A DNA stretch of 64,000 nucleotides, taken from assembly GCA_905234795.1 (NCBI GenBank), contig CAJOIQ010000001.1, positions 62,001 to 126,000 of the forward strand, in the 5' to 3' direction. The stretch's first letter is position 1. The number at the start of each line of letters is the position of its first letter. The translations under genes were made by a program, and so were the position numbers. Below are positions 52,923 to 60,851 of this stretch, one piece after another. The notes beneath the pieces are model-generated. The model was not told where the DNA came from, made no database searches, and worked only from the letters and a program-made list of their open reading frames with translations. This DNA comes from an uncultured Bacteroidales bacterium. GTDB lineage: Bacteria > Bacteroidota > Bacteroidia > Bacteroidales > UBA932.

Positions 52923-53879
52923 ATGATGAAAGGAAGAAAGCTCATTATTTGGGGAGGGCTGCTGCTTTTGACGCTCTCCTGTGGCCCCAAAAAGGGGAAG
53001 GCTCCTGTAGTGCTCACCCGGGATTTCCCCATGATGGAGGTTTCCATGATGATGACGGAGCCCATGGAACGCATGATATGGATTTCCCAGCATTTCTGGG
53101 ACCGGTTCACCGCTACCGACAGCCTGTTTTTCTGCGATTCTGTCACCGTGAACGGCGTTAAGGCCCCGGACCTGGAGAAACAGATGGGCATCTTTGCCAC
53201 CCTGGTGGAACAAGTTCCCCTCAAGGACGGCATCAAGGCCATGGACCTGTTCTTTGACCGTCTGGAGGCTTTCCAGCTGGCCAAACCGTCCGGCAATGTG
53301 CTGCCGGAGACCGTCGCCCTGGCCTCCCGGTATTTCTATGACCCCAACTCCCCCGTCCGCAGCGAGGATCTGTACCTGCCTTTCGTCAGCCGTCTGGCGG
53401 CATCGGCCCTTATCCAGGAGGATTATCGGCAAAGCTACGCCTGGGACGCGCAGATGTGCGCCCTCAACCGCACAGGCACGCCGGCGGCCGATTTCGTGTT
53501 TATTGACACCGCCGGAAAGCGCCGCACCCTCTATGGCATCCACGCCCCGCGCACGCTCCTCATCTTCGGAAATCCGGACTGCAAGGCCTGCAAGGAGCTG
53601 CTGGAGCAGATGGAGGAGTACCCGGAAGTATCGGCCATGATTGCCGATGGCAGCCTCAAGGTGGTGGACATCTATATTGACCAGGAGATTGACCTGTGGA
53701 AAGAGCGCATGGCCACCTATCCCGCCCAGTGGATCAATGGCTACGACCCCAGCTTCACCATCCGGGAAAACCTGGTCTACAATGTGCGCGCGGTGCCGTC
53801 CCTGTACCTGCTGGACGCAAAAAAAACGGTGCTGCTCAAAGATGCAACACCGGAAAAAGTCTTAAGCGCCCTGCTTTAA
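52923..53879 (+). CDS. Thioredoxin-like lipoprotein (DUF5106-type N-terminus)
   Basis: The protein has 318 residues starting at the paired ATGs 52923/52926. The lipobox is LLLLTLSCGPK. The N-terminal half is helical (MMEVSMMMTEPMERMIWISQHFWDRF), as in the DUF5106 proteins of Bacteroidota. The C-terminal half is a thioredoxin fold with the redox pair CKAC (FGNPDCKACKEL) and the cis-Pro region NVRAVPSLYLLD. It should act in thiol-disulfide exchange in the periplasm. A frame extending left to 52608 is antisense to the neighbouring gene and lacks the signal, so it was not used. Confidence 0.85.
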   Translation: MMKGRKLIIWGGLLLLTLSCGPKKGKAPVVLTRDFPMMEVSMMMTEPMERMIWISQHFWDRFTATDSLFFCDSVTVNGVKAPDLEKQMGIFATLVEQVPLKDGIKAMDLFFDRLEAFQLAKPSGNVLPETVALASRYFYDPNSPVRSEDLYLPFVSRLAASALIQEDYRQSYAWDAQMCALNRTGTPAADFVFIDTAGKRRTLYGIHAPRTLLIFGNPDCKACKELLEQMEEYPEVSAMIADGSLKVVDIYIDQEIDLWKERMATYPAQWINGYDPSFTIRENLVYNVRAVPSLYLLDAKKTVLLKDATPEKVLSALL

Positions 53880-54490
53880 CGGAAGAACTGTTCTATCCAG
53901 CCGGCATTGATTTCGGCAAAACCCTCGGCCGGTTTCACGGAAGGGTTGCGCTGCAGGATGCCACGCGCGTCCTCATACACGTTGAAGCCGATATTCACCA
54001 TCTGCATCTGCCCGTTCAGGGGAAAGGCCATCACCAGATCATTGTCGGCTCCTTCCAGACGCAGGAAACGAAGCCTGGCGTCCATGGCGGCAGGATTCTT
54101 TTCGGCCAATTCTCTTCTGGTGACCCACTTGCACATTTCCAGGACGGTGTCGTCCAGCCCGGCGTCGTGCAGGTTCACTTTTTCGACGAGGTCTCCCACT
54201 TCACGCACAATCCTTAAGGTATAGCCGTCCAGCTGCTTCACGGCTTCGGCCACCTGCTGCGGGGGCTGCGCCTGGCCGGGCAGGAGCCACACCATCAGCT
54301 TGGCGTCCGGGTCATGGTACAGCGTCTGATACAGCGCCAGGTTGCGATGGCCGCAATAGGGGCACTCCCATACGAATAAAGAGCCGTCCTTGACCCGGGC
54401 TTTGAGTTCCGGATCAAGGGCGACGTTGATGCTCTGGCGGACGTCGATTTCCGTCGGCTGGTGACAGTGGCTACAGTTTGCGGGCACCAT
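53876..54490 (-). CDS. CpXC-domain protein
   Basis: This 204-residue soluble protein has an N-terminal zinc-ribbon-like CpXC domain: CSHCHQPTEIDVRQSINVALDPEL...VWECPYCGHRNL, giving two Cys pairs. The rest is helical without recognised motifs. The function of this family is unknown. The gene starts 20 bases inside the end of galK on the same strand, so it is probably translationally coupled to galactokinase, although no link to galactose metabolism is known. Confidence 0.82.
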   Translation of the reverse strand: MVPANCSHCHQPTEIDVRQSINVALDPELKARVKDGSLFVWECPYCGHRNLALYQTLYHDPDAKLMVWLLPGQAQPPQQVAEAVKQLDGYTLRIVREVGDLVEKVNLHDAGLDDTVLEMCKWVTRRELAEKNPAAMDARLRFLRLEGADNDLVMAFPLNGQMQMVNIGFNVYEDARGILQRNPSVKPAEGFAEINAGWIEQFFR

Positions 54491-55613
54491 CGCTGATCAC
54501 TACATCGTATACCTTGGGAGCGTGGCCGAACTTCAGGGTAAACTGCTCCATAGCCGTGTGGATGAAGTTGTCGTACAGTTCTTCCTTCACCAGGTTGATG
54601 GTACAGCCGCCGAAGCCGCCGCCCATCACGCGGGAACCGGTGACCTCGCACTTGCGAGCCAGTTTGTTCAGGAAGTCCAGTTCCTCACAGGAGACTTCGT
54701 AGAGTCTGCTCAAGCCGAAGTGGGTCTGGTACATCATCTCACCCACGGTTTCATAGTCGTCCCTTTCCAGGGCGTCGCACACATCCAGCACGCGCTGGAC
54801 CTCGCCAATCACATATTCGGCGCGCAGGAAATCTTCTTCGGAAATCTGGTCACGGACCTCGTCCAGCCATACGCGCTTGGCGTCGGACAGGAATTCTACG
54901 TCGGAGTGGTTCTTCCGGATGGCGGCGGCCGCCTTTTCGCAGGATTCCCGGCGCTTGTTATAGGCGCTGTCGGCCAGCTGGTGCTTCACGCAGGTGTCCA
55001 GCAGGACCAGCTTGTAGCCCTTGGGATGGAAGGGGAAGTACTTGTATTCCCCGGTCTTGCAATTCAGGCGCATCAAGGAGCCTTCCTTGCCGAAGATGGA
55101 GGCAAACTGGTCCATGATGCCGCACTTCACGCCACAGTAATTGTGTTCCGTGCTCTGGCCGATTTTAGCCAGTTCGAATTTCTCTATTCCGTTGCCGTTG
55201 ATTTCATTGATGGCATAGGCGAAGACGCTTTCCAGCGCCGCCGAAGAACTGAGGCCGGCGCCCAGGGGCACGTTTCCGGCAAAGACGGCGTCAAAACCCT
55301 TCACTTTTCCACCACGCTTGAGTGTCTCCATGCAAACGCCGAAGATGTAGCGGGGCCAGTGCTGGGAAGGTTTGTCCTCCTCCTTGAGGCCAAACTCCAC
55401 CAACTCGTTAAAGTCAAGGGAATAGACCCTCACTTTGTCCGTCCCATTGGGCTCGATGGCGGCCATAATACCAAAATTGATGGCGCCGGGGAACACATAA
55501 CCGCCGTTGTAGTCCGTGTGCTCACCAATGAGGTTGATGCGCCCGCTGGACATATAAAGGGTACCTTCTTTGCCAAAAAGGCTCTTGAATTTTTCCTGGA
55601 TCTTTGCTTTCAT
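54471..55613 (-). CDS. galK: Galactokinase
   Basis: This 380-residue GHMP kinase phosphorylates galactose at C1 in the Leloir pathway. All three family motifs are present: the N-terminal GRINLIGEHTDYNGGYVFPGAI (galactose binding), the ATP loop PLGAGLSSSAALE and the C-terminal MGGGFGGCTINLV. Length matches other bacterial GalK. galT and galE are not in the window; galM is 9 kb away. A TATCTTTG box lies 23 bases upstream, and a 26-bp dyad element lies about 95 bases upstream. Confidence 0.96.
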   Translation of the reverse strand: MKAKIQEKFKSLFGKEGTLYMSSGRINLIGEHTDYNGGYVFPGAINFGIMAAIEPNGTDKVRVYSLDFNELVEFGLKEEDKPSQHWPRYIFGVCMETLKRGGKVKGFDAVFAGNVPLGAGLSSSAALESVFAYAINEINGNGIEKFELAKIGQSTEHNYCGVKCGIMDQFASIFGKEGSLMRLNCKTGEYKYFPFHPKGYKLVLLDTCVKHQLADSAYNKRRESCEKAAAAIRKNHSDVEFLSDAKRVWLDEVRDQISEEDFLRAEYVIGEVQRVLDVCDALERDDYETVGEMMYQTHFGLSRLYEVSCEELDFLNKLARKCEVTGSRVMGGGFGGCTINLVKEELYDNFIHTAMEQFTLKFGHAPKVYDVVISDGARKL

Positions 55614-55636
55614 AATGGGTTATCAGTAGTGTCTTA

Positions 55637-55644
55637 CAAAGATA
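55637..55644 (-). promoter_or_regulatory. -7 promoter element of galK
   Basis: The coding strand reads TATCTTTG, 23 bases before the ATG. The rest of the 200-base divergent gap (55614-55813) holds only the dyad element at 55708 and the promoter at 55803. Confidence 0.55.
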
Positions 55645-55707
55645 GTAAAAATTTGCGACATTTGTGCTTGTTGTTTATCTCGCTGGTTTTCAATCACTTA
55701 GTTTTTT

Positions 55708-55733
55708 CTCTTTAGGCTAATTGGCCTAAAGAG
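55708..55733. repeat. 26-bp dyad element, copy 3 (TAGGC core)
   Basis: This is a perfect 10-bp-arm palindrome: CTCTTTAGGC, a six-base centre, GCCTAAAGAG. It differs from copy 1 by a compensating base that restores pairing. It lies in the divergent galK/endonuclease gap, so it cannot be a simple terminator. Confidence 0.75.
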
Positions 55734-55802
55734 CGAAACCTATATATTTGATTATAAATCACTTATGTACAGTGCATCCAAAAAGCACTACGGAACAATG
55801 AT

Positions 55803-55810
55803 TATCTTTG
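55803..55810 (+). promoter_or_regulatory. -7 promoter element of the endonuclease-type gene
   Basis: TATCTTTG lies three bases before the ATG at 55814. Confidence 0.55.
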
Positions 55811-55813
55811 GGC

Positions 55814-56848
55814 ATGAAAACGATGTTTTTGTGCCTGTTTTTAACGCTGAGCCCGCCGGCCGACAGTTTGCGGGTGCTGTTCTGGAACCTGGAGAACTAT
55901 TTTGACTGGCGGAACGATTCCACCAGCGTGGCCGATGCCGAATTCTCGTCGTGCGGTGCCCGCCGATGGACCCGTAAACGCTTCTACGCCAAAACCAACG
56001 CCATCGCCAAGGCCATCCTCTGGGCCTCTTCATCAGCAGAGAGGGTGAATGCGTCGGGGAGCGATAACTTTCCGGGTACGAATAAAGAGCCGATGTCCCC
56101 GGAAAGTCATCATCTCCCCTCCGCAGATCAACTACCTGATGTCATCGGCCTGGCGGAGGTGGAGAATGCCTTTGTGCTGCGGCGGTTGCTGGAGGATACG
56201 GCACTACGGAAGCTGGATTACCGGATTGTGCACTTTGAATCACCGGACCCAAGGGGGATTGACGTGGCACTGCTGTACCGAAGCTCGCGGCTGGAGCTGC
56301 TGGATGCTCGCCCTTGCCACCTGTATGCGGCCGATTCCTCCATAATGGCCACGCGGGACATTCTACTGGCCCGGTTCATCGGCCCGGATGGGGGCGAGGT
56401 CGCCTTTCTGGTGAATCACCACCCGTCCAAATACGGCGGCGTGGCGGTATCGGAACCCCGACGGCAGATTGCGGTGCAGCGTCTGAAGGAGCTGGCCGAT
56501 TCCCTCCAAAGCATCGGCGTCACCCACATCCTGGCCATGGGAGACATGAACGACACTCCCGCCAACCCCGTCTTCAAACAACTGGAACCCACGCTGGTCA
56601 ACCTGGCCGAACCTCTTTTTTGGCAAGGAGAGGGAACCATCAAGTACGACGGTGCATGGGAGCTCATCGACATGTTCTTTGCTTCATCGGCCGCAGAAGT
56701 CGGCCCCATGAAAATCCTCCGCATCCCCTTCTTGACCACACAGGACACCGCCCACGCCGGCACCAAGCCCCTCCGCACCTATTCCGGTCCCCGCTACCTG
56801 GGCGGCGTCTCGGACCATTGCCCGATTATGGTAACGCTTCGCCTCTAA
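55814..56848 (+). CDS. Endonuclease/exonuclease/phosphatase-family protein, exported
   Basis: The protein has 344 residues from the ATG at 55814, with a short N-terminal hydrophobic stretch (MKTMFLCLFLTLSPPADS) that looks like a signal peptide. The EEP fold is shown by VLFWNLENYF (Asn), IGLAEVEN (metal-binding Glu), RGIDVALLYR, VNHHPSKYGG, MGDMNDTPANP (Asp/Asn) and the final GVSDHCPIMVTL (Asp-His). It cleaves phosphodiester or phosphomonoester bonds, perhaps of extracellular DNA or nucleotides. It is bracketed by two inverted dyad elements (55708, 56878). Confidence 0.88.
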   Translation: MKTMFLCLFLTLSPPADSLRVLFWNLENYFDWRNDSTSVADAEFSSCGARRWTRKRFYAKTNAIAKAILWASSSAERVNASGSDNFPGTNKEPMSPESHHLPSADQLPDVIGLAEVENAFVLRRLLEDTALRKLDYRIVHFESPDPRGIDVALLYRSSRLELLDARPCHLYAADSSIMATRDILLARFIGPDGGEVAFLVNHHPSKYGGVAVSEPRRQIAVQRLKELADSLQSIGVTHILAMGDMNDTPANPVFKQLEPTLVNLAEPLFWQGEGTIKYDGAWELIDMFFASSAAEVGPMKILRIPFLTTQDTAHAGTKPLRTYSGPRYLGGVSDHCPIMVTLRL

Positions 56849-56877
56849 CTCTTTGATTATCAATAGTATAAAATTTT

Positions 56878-56903
56878 CTCTTGATCCCGTTTGGTATCAA
56901 GAG
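56878..56903. repeat. 26-bp dyad element, copy 4 (GAT/ATC core)
   Basis: Arms CTCTTGAT and ATCAAGAG match copy 2. Shared flanks (TTGATTATCAA at 56853, AAACTTAAGTTG after the dyad) extend the similarity to about 85 bases. It lies between the convergent endonuclease-type and ychF genes and could also act there as a terminator. Confidence 0.7.
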
Positions 56904-56945
56904 AAAAACTTAAGTTGTTAAAAAACAGATAGTTAAGCGATAAGC

Positions 56946-58049
56946 TTACACATTGAACAGGAAGTGCATGATATCACCATCCTGGACAACGTAGTCCTTG
57001 CCTTCGATACCCATCTTGCCGGCGGCGCGGACGGCGGCCTCGGTCTTGTACTGGACAAAGTCGTCGTACTTGATGACCTCGGCACGGATGAATCCGCGCT
57101 CGAAATCCGTGTGGATGACACCGGCGGCGCGGGGGGCTTTGTCCCCGGCCACGATGGTCCATGCACGGCACTCGTCAGCTCCGGCGGTGAAGAAGGTGCG
57201 CAGGCCCAGCAGTTTGTAGGCCGATTGGATGAGACGCACCACGCCGCTTTCCTGCAGACCCATTTCCTCCAGGAACATCTGGCGGTCCTCGTAGTCCTCG
57301 ATCTCGGCTATCTCGGCCTCGGTCTTGGCGGCAATCACCAGGATTTCGGCATCCTCCCCGGCCACGGCGGCACGTACGGCATCCACGTATGCGTTGCCCG
57401 AAGCGGCCGATGCCTCGTCCACGTTGCACACGTACATCACGCGCTTATTGGTAAGGAGGTATAACTCGCGCGCCATCTGCTCTTCCTCGGCGTTCTCCAG
57501 GGCCACGCTGCGGCAGTTGCGGCCCTGCAGCAGGGCCTCGCGGTACCGGAGCAACAAAGCCAACAGTTTCTTGGCATCCTTGTCACCGCCCGTGGTAGCC
57601 ATTTTCTCCACCTTCTTGATGCGGTTCTCCACCGTTTCCAGGTCCTTGATCTGAAGTTCGGTGTCCACCACTTCCTTGTCCCGGACGGGGTCTACGGAAC
57701 CGTCCACGTGCACGATGTTGCCGTCGTCAAAGCAACGCAGCACGTGCAGGATGGCGTCGGTTTCCCGGATATTGGCCAGGAACTGGTTGCCCAGACCTTC
57801 TCCCTTGGAAGCGCCCTTCACCAGGCCGGCGATGTCCACAATTTCCACGGTGGCGGGAATGGTGCGCTTGGGCTGGCAAATCTCTGTGAGCACCTCCAGA
57901 CGTTTGTCGGGCACATTGGTAGAGCCCACGTTGGGGTCGATAGTGCAGAACGGGAAGTTTGCGCTTTGGGCCTTCCCGGAACTGATGCAATTAAACAAAG
58001 TAGACTTGCCCACGTTGGGCAAGCCTACTATTCCACATTTCAAAGACAT
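56946..58049 (-). CDS. ychF: Redox-regulated ATPase YchF
   Basis: This 367-residue Obg-related P-loop protein prefers ATP to GTP and associates with ribosomes. It has [19 protein letters not shown] (Walker A), [32 protein letters not shown], the altered G4 region MYVCNVDE and the C-terminal TGS-like domain ([31 protein letters not shown]). The length is that of the family (363-365). It lies 12 bases downstream of ppiD and is probably cotranscribed with it. Confidence 0.97.
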   Translation of the reverse strand: MSLKCGIVGLPNVGKSTLFNCISSGKAQSANFPFCTIDPNVGSTNVPDKRLEVLTEICQPKRTIPATVEIVDIAGLVKGASKGEGLGNQFLANIRETDAILHVLRCFDDGNIVHVDGSVDPVRDKEVVDTELQIKDLETVENRIKKVEKMATTGGDKDAKKLLALLLRYREALLQGRNCRSVALENAEEEQMARELYLLTNKRVMYVCNVDEASAASGNAYVDAVRAAVAGEDAEILVIAAKTEAEIAEIEDYEDRQMFLEEMGLQESGVVRLIQSAYKLLGLRTFFTAGADECRAWTIVAGDKAPRAAGVIHTDFERGFIRAEVIKYDDFVQYKTEAAVRAAGKMGIEGKDYVVQDGDIMHFLFNV

Positions 58050-58061
58050 AGTCTGAGTCTA

Positions 58062-60155
58062 TTAATAGAAACGGGCACGGTTGTCCTTGACGGTCTTGTC
58101 CATCATCAGAGGCAGAAGCATCTGGCTGTGATAGCTCTCGATGCGGCTCTGATAATCCTTGGCATCGTCCTCGGTGTAGTAGGAACCGGTCTCACGGCCG
58201 TTCACCTGGAACACATAGGTACCCATGATGCCGGCGACAGGGCCGGAAATGACACCCTCCTTAGCGGCGGCAACGGCACCCACGAAAGCGGGCTCGGTGG
58301 TAACGGCGCTGTTGGTGGAGAAGGTGACGTCGGTGAGGTTGGACACGGTAGCATCCAGTTTCTGGGCGATGGCGTCCAGGCTGGTGAGACCCTCGATCTG
58401 AGCGGCAACCTCGGCCTTCCTGGCCTGGGAATATTTGTCGCGATAGAGCTGGTTCTTGATGCTCTCGGAAACCTCCTCAACGCTGGAATAACCCTCCTTG
58501 TGAGCGCCCTTCACGGCCACGATAAAGAAGTAGTTGTTATCCACGGTGATGATGCTGGAAGCCTTACCGGGCTTGTTGTCGAAGGCCCAGCGGGTCACTT
58601 CCTTGGCATGGCCGATGGCACCATAGCTGTCGGTACCCTCGTTGATGGTGAGGGAACGGGAGTAGGTACCGGTGGAGTCGCAGGCAGCCTTGTAGTTGGC
58701 ATACTTGCCGGCGGCGCGCACGGCCAGGAGATTGGCCTTGTTGTAGGTGGTGGCGTAAGTTTCCTTGCTGGGAAGGGTGGTTTTCTCGAAGACAGCCACT
58801 TTCTTCTTGGCCAGGGCCTTGGTGGCCTTGGTCACCTCCACAATGTGGGTACCATACTGGGTGGTGATGATGTAAGGCTTGCCCACCTTGGCGGTGAGAA
58901 CGCTCTCGAAGCCGGGGATCATCATATTCTGGGTCATCCAGCCGATGTTACCCTGCTCTCCGTCGGCGGCATTGCCCTTGTCGGCGGAATAGAGGGTGGC
59001 CAGGGCGGCGAAGTTGCTGCCCCTCTTACCCAGCACGTTCAGCAGGCTGTCGGCGGTGTTGCGGGCATCGGTGCCCTGGAACATCATGTGGCGCACATAC
59101 ACGGAATCCGGCACATTGGCGGTTTCCATGATGCGGGCGGCAAAGAAGGTCTCGGCGCTCTTGTACACAGGGGAAACGCCGGCCTTGTTGGCGGCTACCC
59201 AGGTGTCCACGTCGCGGTTAACGGTGCGCAGGTCACCCTCTTTCACCCAGGAGTCGCTCCACTGACGGTCGCTGTTGCGCTGCAGGAATGCGCGCACATT
59301 GTCGGCCGATGCGAATTCCTCATACAGAGAGGCGAACTCGTCGTTCTGGGCGGCGATATCCTCGGCGGAAGGCTTTACCTCGTACACCACATACTCGATG
59401 TCGCGGGTAGCTTCCTGCTTGAAGCTGTCCTTGTGGGCATTGTAGAACTTCTTGATCTCGGCTTTGGAAACCACGATGGAGGAATCCATGGGGAAATAGG
59501 AGTTGGGGGCCATCACAAAGCTCACGTTGGCCGTGGTGTTGTTCTCGGCGATGGCGCGCTGCTGCTCCAGGGAGTTCACATAAGCGCTGTTCACGAACAG
59601 GGAGTTGTATTTCTCGTTATAGCGGTTGGAGCGCACGGCGTTCATCAGGTAGTTGAGGAGCAACTTGCCGCGGCCGCTTTCGTCGGCCTGAACGTTATCC
59701 ATGAACTCGCGCACGGCGGAAGAGGAATAATTACCGTTCTCGTCGGTGAAAATACCCATGGAGAGAAGCATCGAGGACGGGTTGTCTCCGATGAATTGGT
59801 CGGTCTGCTCCTGCTGGCCCACGCGGATGCCGGCTTTCTCGATGGTGGGAAGCACCAGGTACTGGTCCACCAGGTTCTGCCAGGCCGATTCGCGCATCTG
59901 ACGCTGGGTTTCCTCGCTGGAAGCAGAGGAACCGGTGAGCATTTCGCGCACCTCGGACAGTTCCTTGACCTTCTGGTCAAAGTCCTGATAGGAGATACGT
60001 TTGCCATTGATGTTGCCGACATCGTACTTGGTAGAAGCAGACTGGATGGTCTGGATGATGTCGGACGGGTTCACAAGGAAGAGTAACAGACCGAAGGCAA
60101 TGATGAGGGATGCACCAATGCCGAATTTTGTTCTGATGGTCTCGAGAGCTGCCAT
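58062..60155 (-). CDS. ppiD: Membrane-anchored peptidyl-prolyl isomerase / periplasmic chaperone (PpiD/SurA type)
   Basis: The 697-residue protein has an N-terminal transmembrane anchor (GIGASLIIAFGLLLFLV). A SurA-like N-terminal chaperone region follows (YQDFDQKVKELSEVREML...AWQNLVDQYLVLPTIEKAGI). One parvulin-type rotamase domain lies near residues 340-450 (VRHMMFQGTDARNTADSLL...FAALATLYSADKGNAADGEQGNIGWM) and a long C-terminal region after it. It helps outer-membrane and periplasmic proteins fold. It sits next to lptC and outer-membrane protein genes, which fits an envelope-assembly cluster. A TATTTTTG box lies 36 bases upstream. Confidence 0.88.
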   Translation of the reverse strand: MAALETIRTKFGIGASLIIAFGLLLFLVNPSDIIQTIQSASTKYDVGNINGKRISYQDFDQKVKELSEVREMLTGSSASSEETQRQMRESAWQNLVDQYLVLPTIEKAGIRVGQQEQTDQFIGDNPSSMLLSMGIFTDENGNYSSSAVREFMDNVQADESGRGKLLLNYLMNAVRSNRYNEKYNSLFVNSAYVNSLEQQRAIAENNTTANVSFVMAPNSYFPMDSSIVVSKAEIKKFYNAHKDSFKQEATRDIEYVVYEVKPSAEDIAAQNDEFASLYEEFASADNVRAFLQRNSDRQWSDSWVKEGDLRTVNRDVDTWVAANKAGVSPVYKSAETFFAARIMETANVPDSVYVRHMMFQGTDARNTADSLLNVLGKRGSNFAALATLYSADKGNAADGEQGNIGWMTQNMMIPGFESVLTAKVGKPYIITTQYGTHIVEVTKATKALAKKKVAVFEKTTLPSKETYATTYNKANLLAVRAAGKYANYKAACDSTGTYSRSLTINEGTDSYGAIGHAKEVTRWAFDNKPGKASSIITVDNNYFFIVAVKGAHKEGYSSVEEVSESIKNQLYRDKYSQARKAEVAAQIEGLTSLDAIAQKLDATVSNLTDVTFSTNSAVTTEPAFVGAVAAAKEGVISGPVAGIMGTYVFQVNGRETGSYYTEDDAKDYQSRIESYHSQMLLPLMMDKTVKDNRARFY

Positions 60156-60191
60156 TTTATCTTAATTTTTTAATTTTTCGCTTAAGGGGTG

Positions 60192-60199
60192 CAAAAATA
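60192..60199 (-). promoter_or_regulatory. -7 promoter element of ppiD
   Basis: The coding strand reads TATTTTTG, in the 63-base gap between ppiD and lptC. Confidence 0.45.
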
Positions 60200-60218
60200 C
60201 TAAATTTCTTCCAAACAA

Positions 60219-60851
60219 TCACAATTTTTTTAACATGGGGCCTATAAAATTGACCGTGTCGATGACCACCTTGGTGCTGTCCCTGTCAATGTAGAACTCA
60301 TTGTCGAAGGGTTTCTTAAGGATGGCGTTGCGGGCCATTTCGTCGGAGCGCATGCCCGTGCCCTGCATATAGCCGTCGGGGGAAGACAACTTGATGTAGC
60401 AGTCGGTCCATATTTCATGGGCCTTGCTGTCCCAGTACAGGGTATCGGTCTCCATGGTCTGTTTGCGCAGGATGTTACGCACCACCACGTCCCCGAACAC
60501 AGACCACAGCTCGTCATTCTTGCGCTTGGGGTATTTGTCGTGACGGGCCTTGCGGGCTACGATGGTGGTTTCCAGGGTGCCGTCTTCGGCATAGGCATAC
60601 ACGCGGATGCCGGAGGGGAAGAGGTCGTAGGACAGGGTGTCGTGCTCATAAACCTCCATCCTGGGGGCTTCCACGCGCATTTTGAGCTGGCCGTTTTCCG
60701 TCTGGACAAAGAACATGTCGTCCATGGTTTGCAGGGGCGTTTTTTCCAGGTCCAGTTTTTCGGCCTCGGACAGATTGGGTTTGCAGGAATAAACGACGAA
60801 AGCAAGCGCCAGGGCGCTTGCCATCGTCAAAAGTATTTTGCTGAGCTTCAC
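60219..60851 (-). CDS. lptC: LPS export periplasmic protein LptC
   Basis: This 210-residue protein has a signal/lipobox-like N-terminus (ALALAFVVYSCKPN) and the LptC/OstA-like beta-jelly roll: FVQTENGQLKMRVEAPRMEVYE, GTLETTIVARKARHDKYPKRKNDELWSVFG, ETDTLYWDSKAHEIWTDCYIKL. LptC takes lipopolysaccharide from the LptBFG transporter across the periplasm. The lipobox would anchor it as a lipoprotein, as is usual in Bacteroidota, in place of a transmembrane helix. It starts directly after the TPR gene stop. Confidence 0.9.
   Translation of the reverse strand: MKLSKILLTMASALALAFVVYSCKPNLSEAEKLDLEKTPLQTMDDMFFVQTENGQLKMRVEAPRMEVYEHDTLSYDLFPSGIRVYAYAEDGTLETTIVARKARHDKYPKRKNDELWSVFGDVVVRNILRKQTMETDTLYWDSKAHEIWTDCYIKLSSPDGYMQGTGMRSDEMARNAILKKPFDNEFYIDRDSTKVVIDTVNFIGPMLKKL

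Noticed and set aside
55708..55733. Dyad element interpreted as an ordinary transcription terminator
   Set aside because: It lies between two divergent genes, upstream of both, so a termination role there is unlikely; I list it as a repeat instead.
57708..60086. 792-codon plus-strand frame opposite ychF and ppiD
   Set aside because: Antisense shadow of two conserved genes, Gly/His/Val-rich, no recognisable motif.
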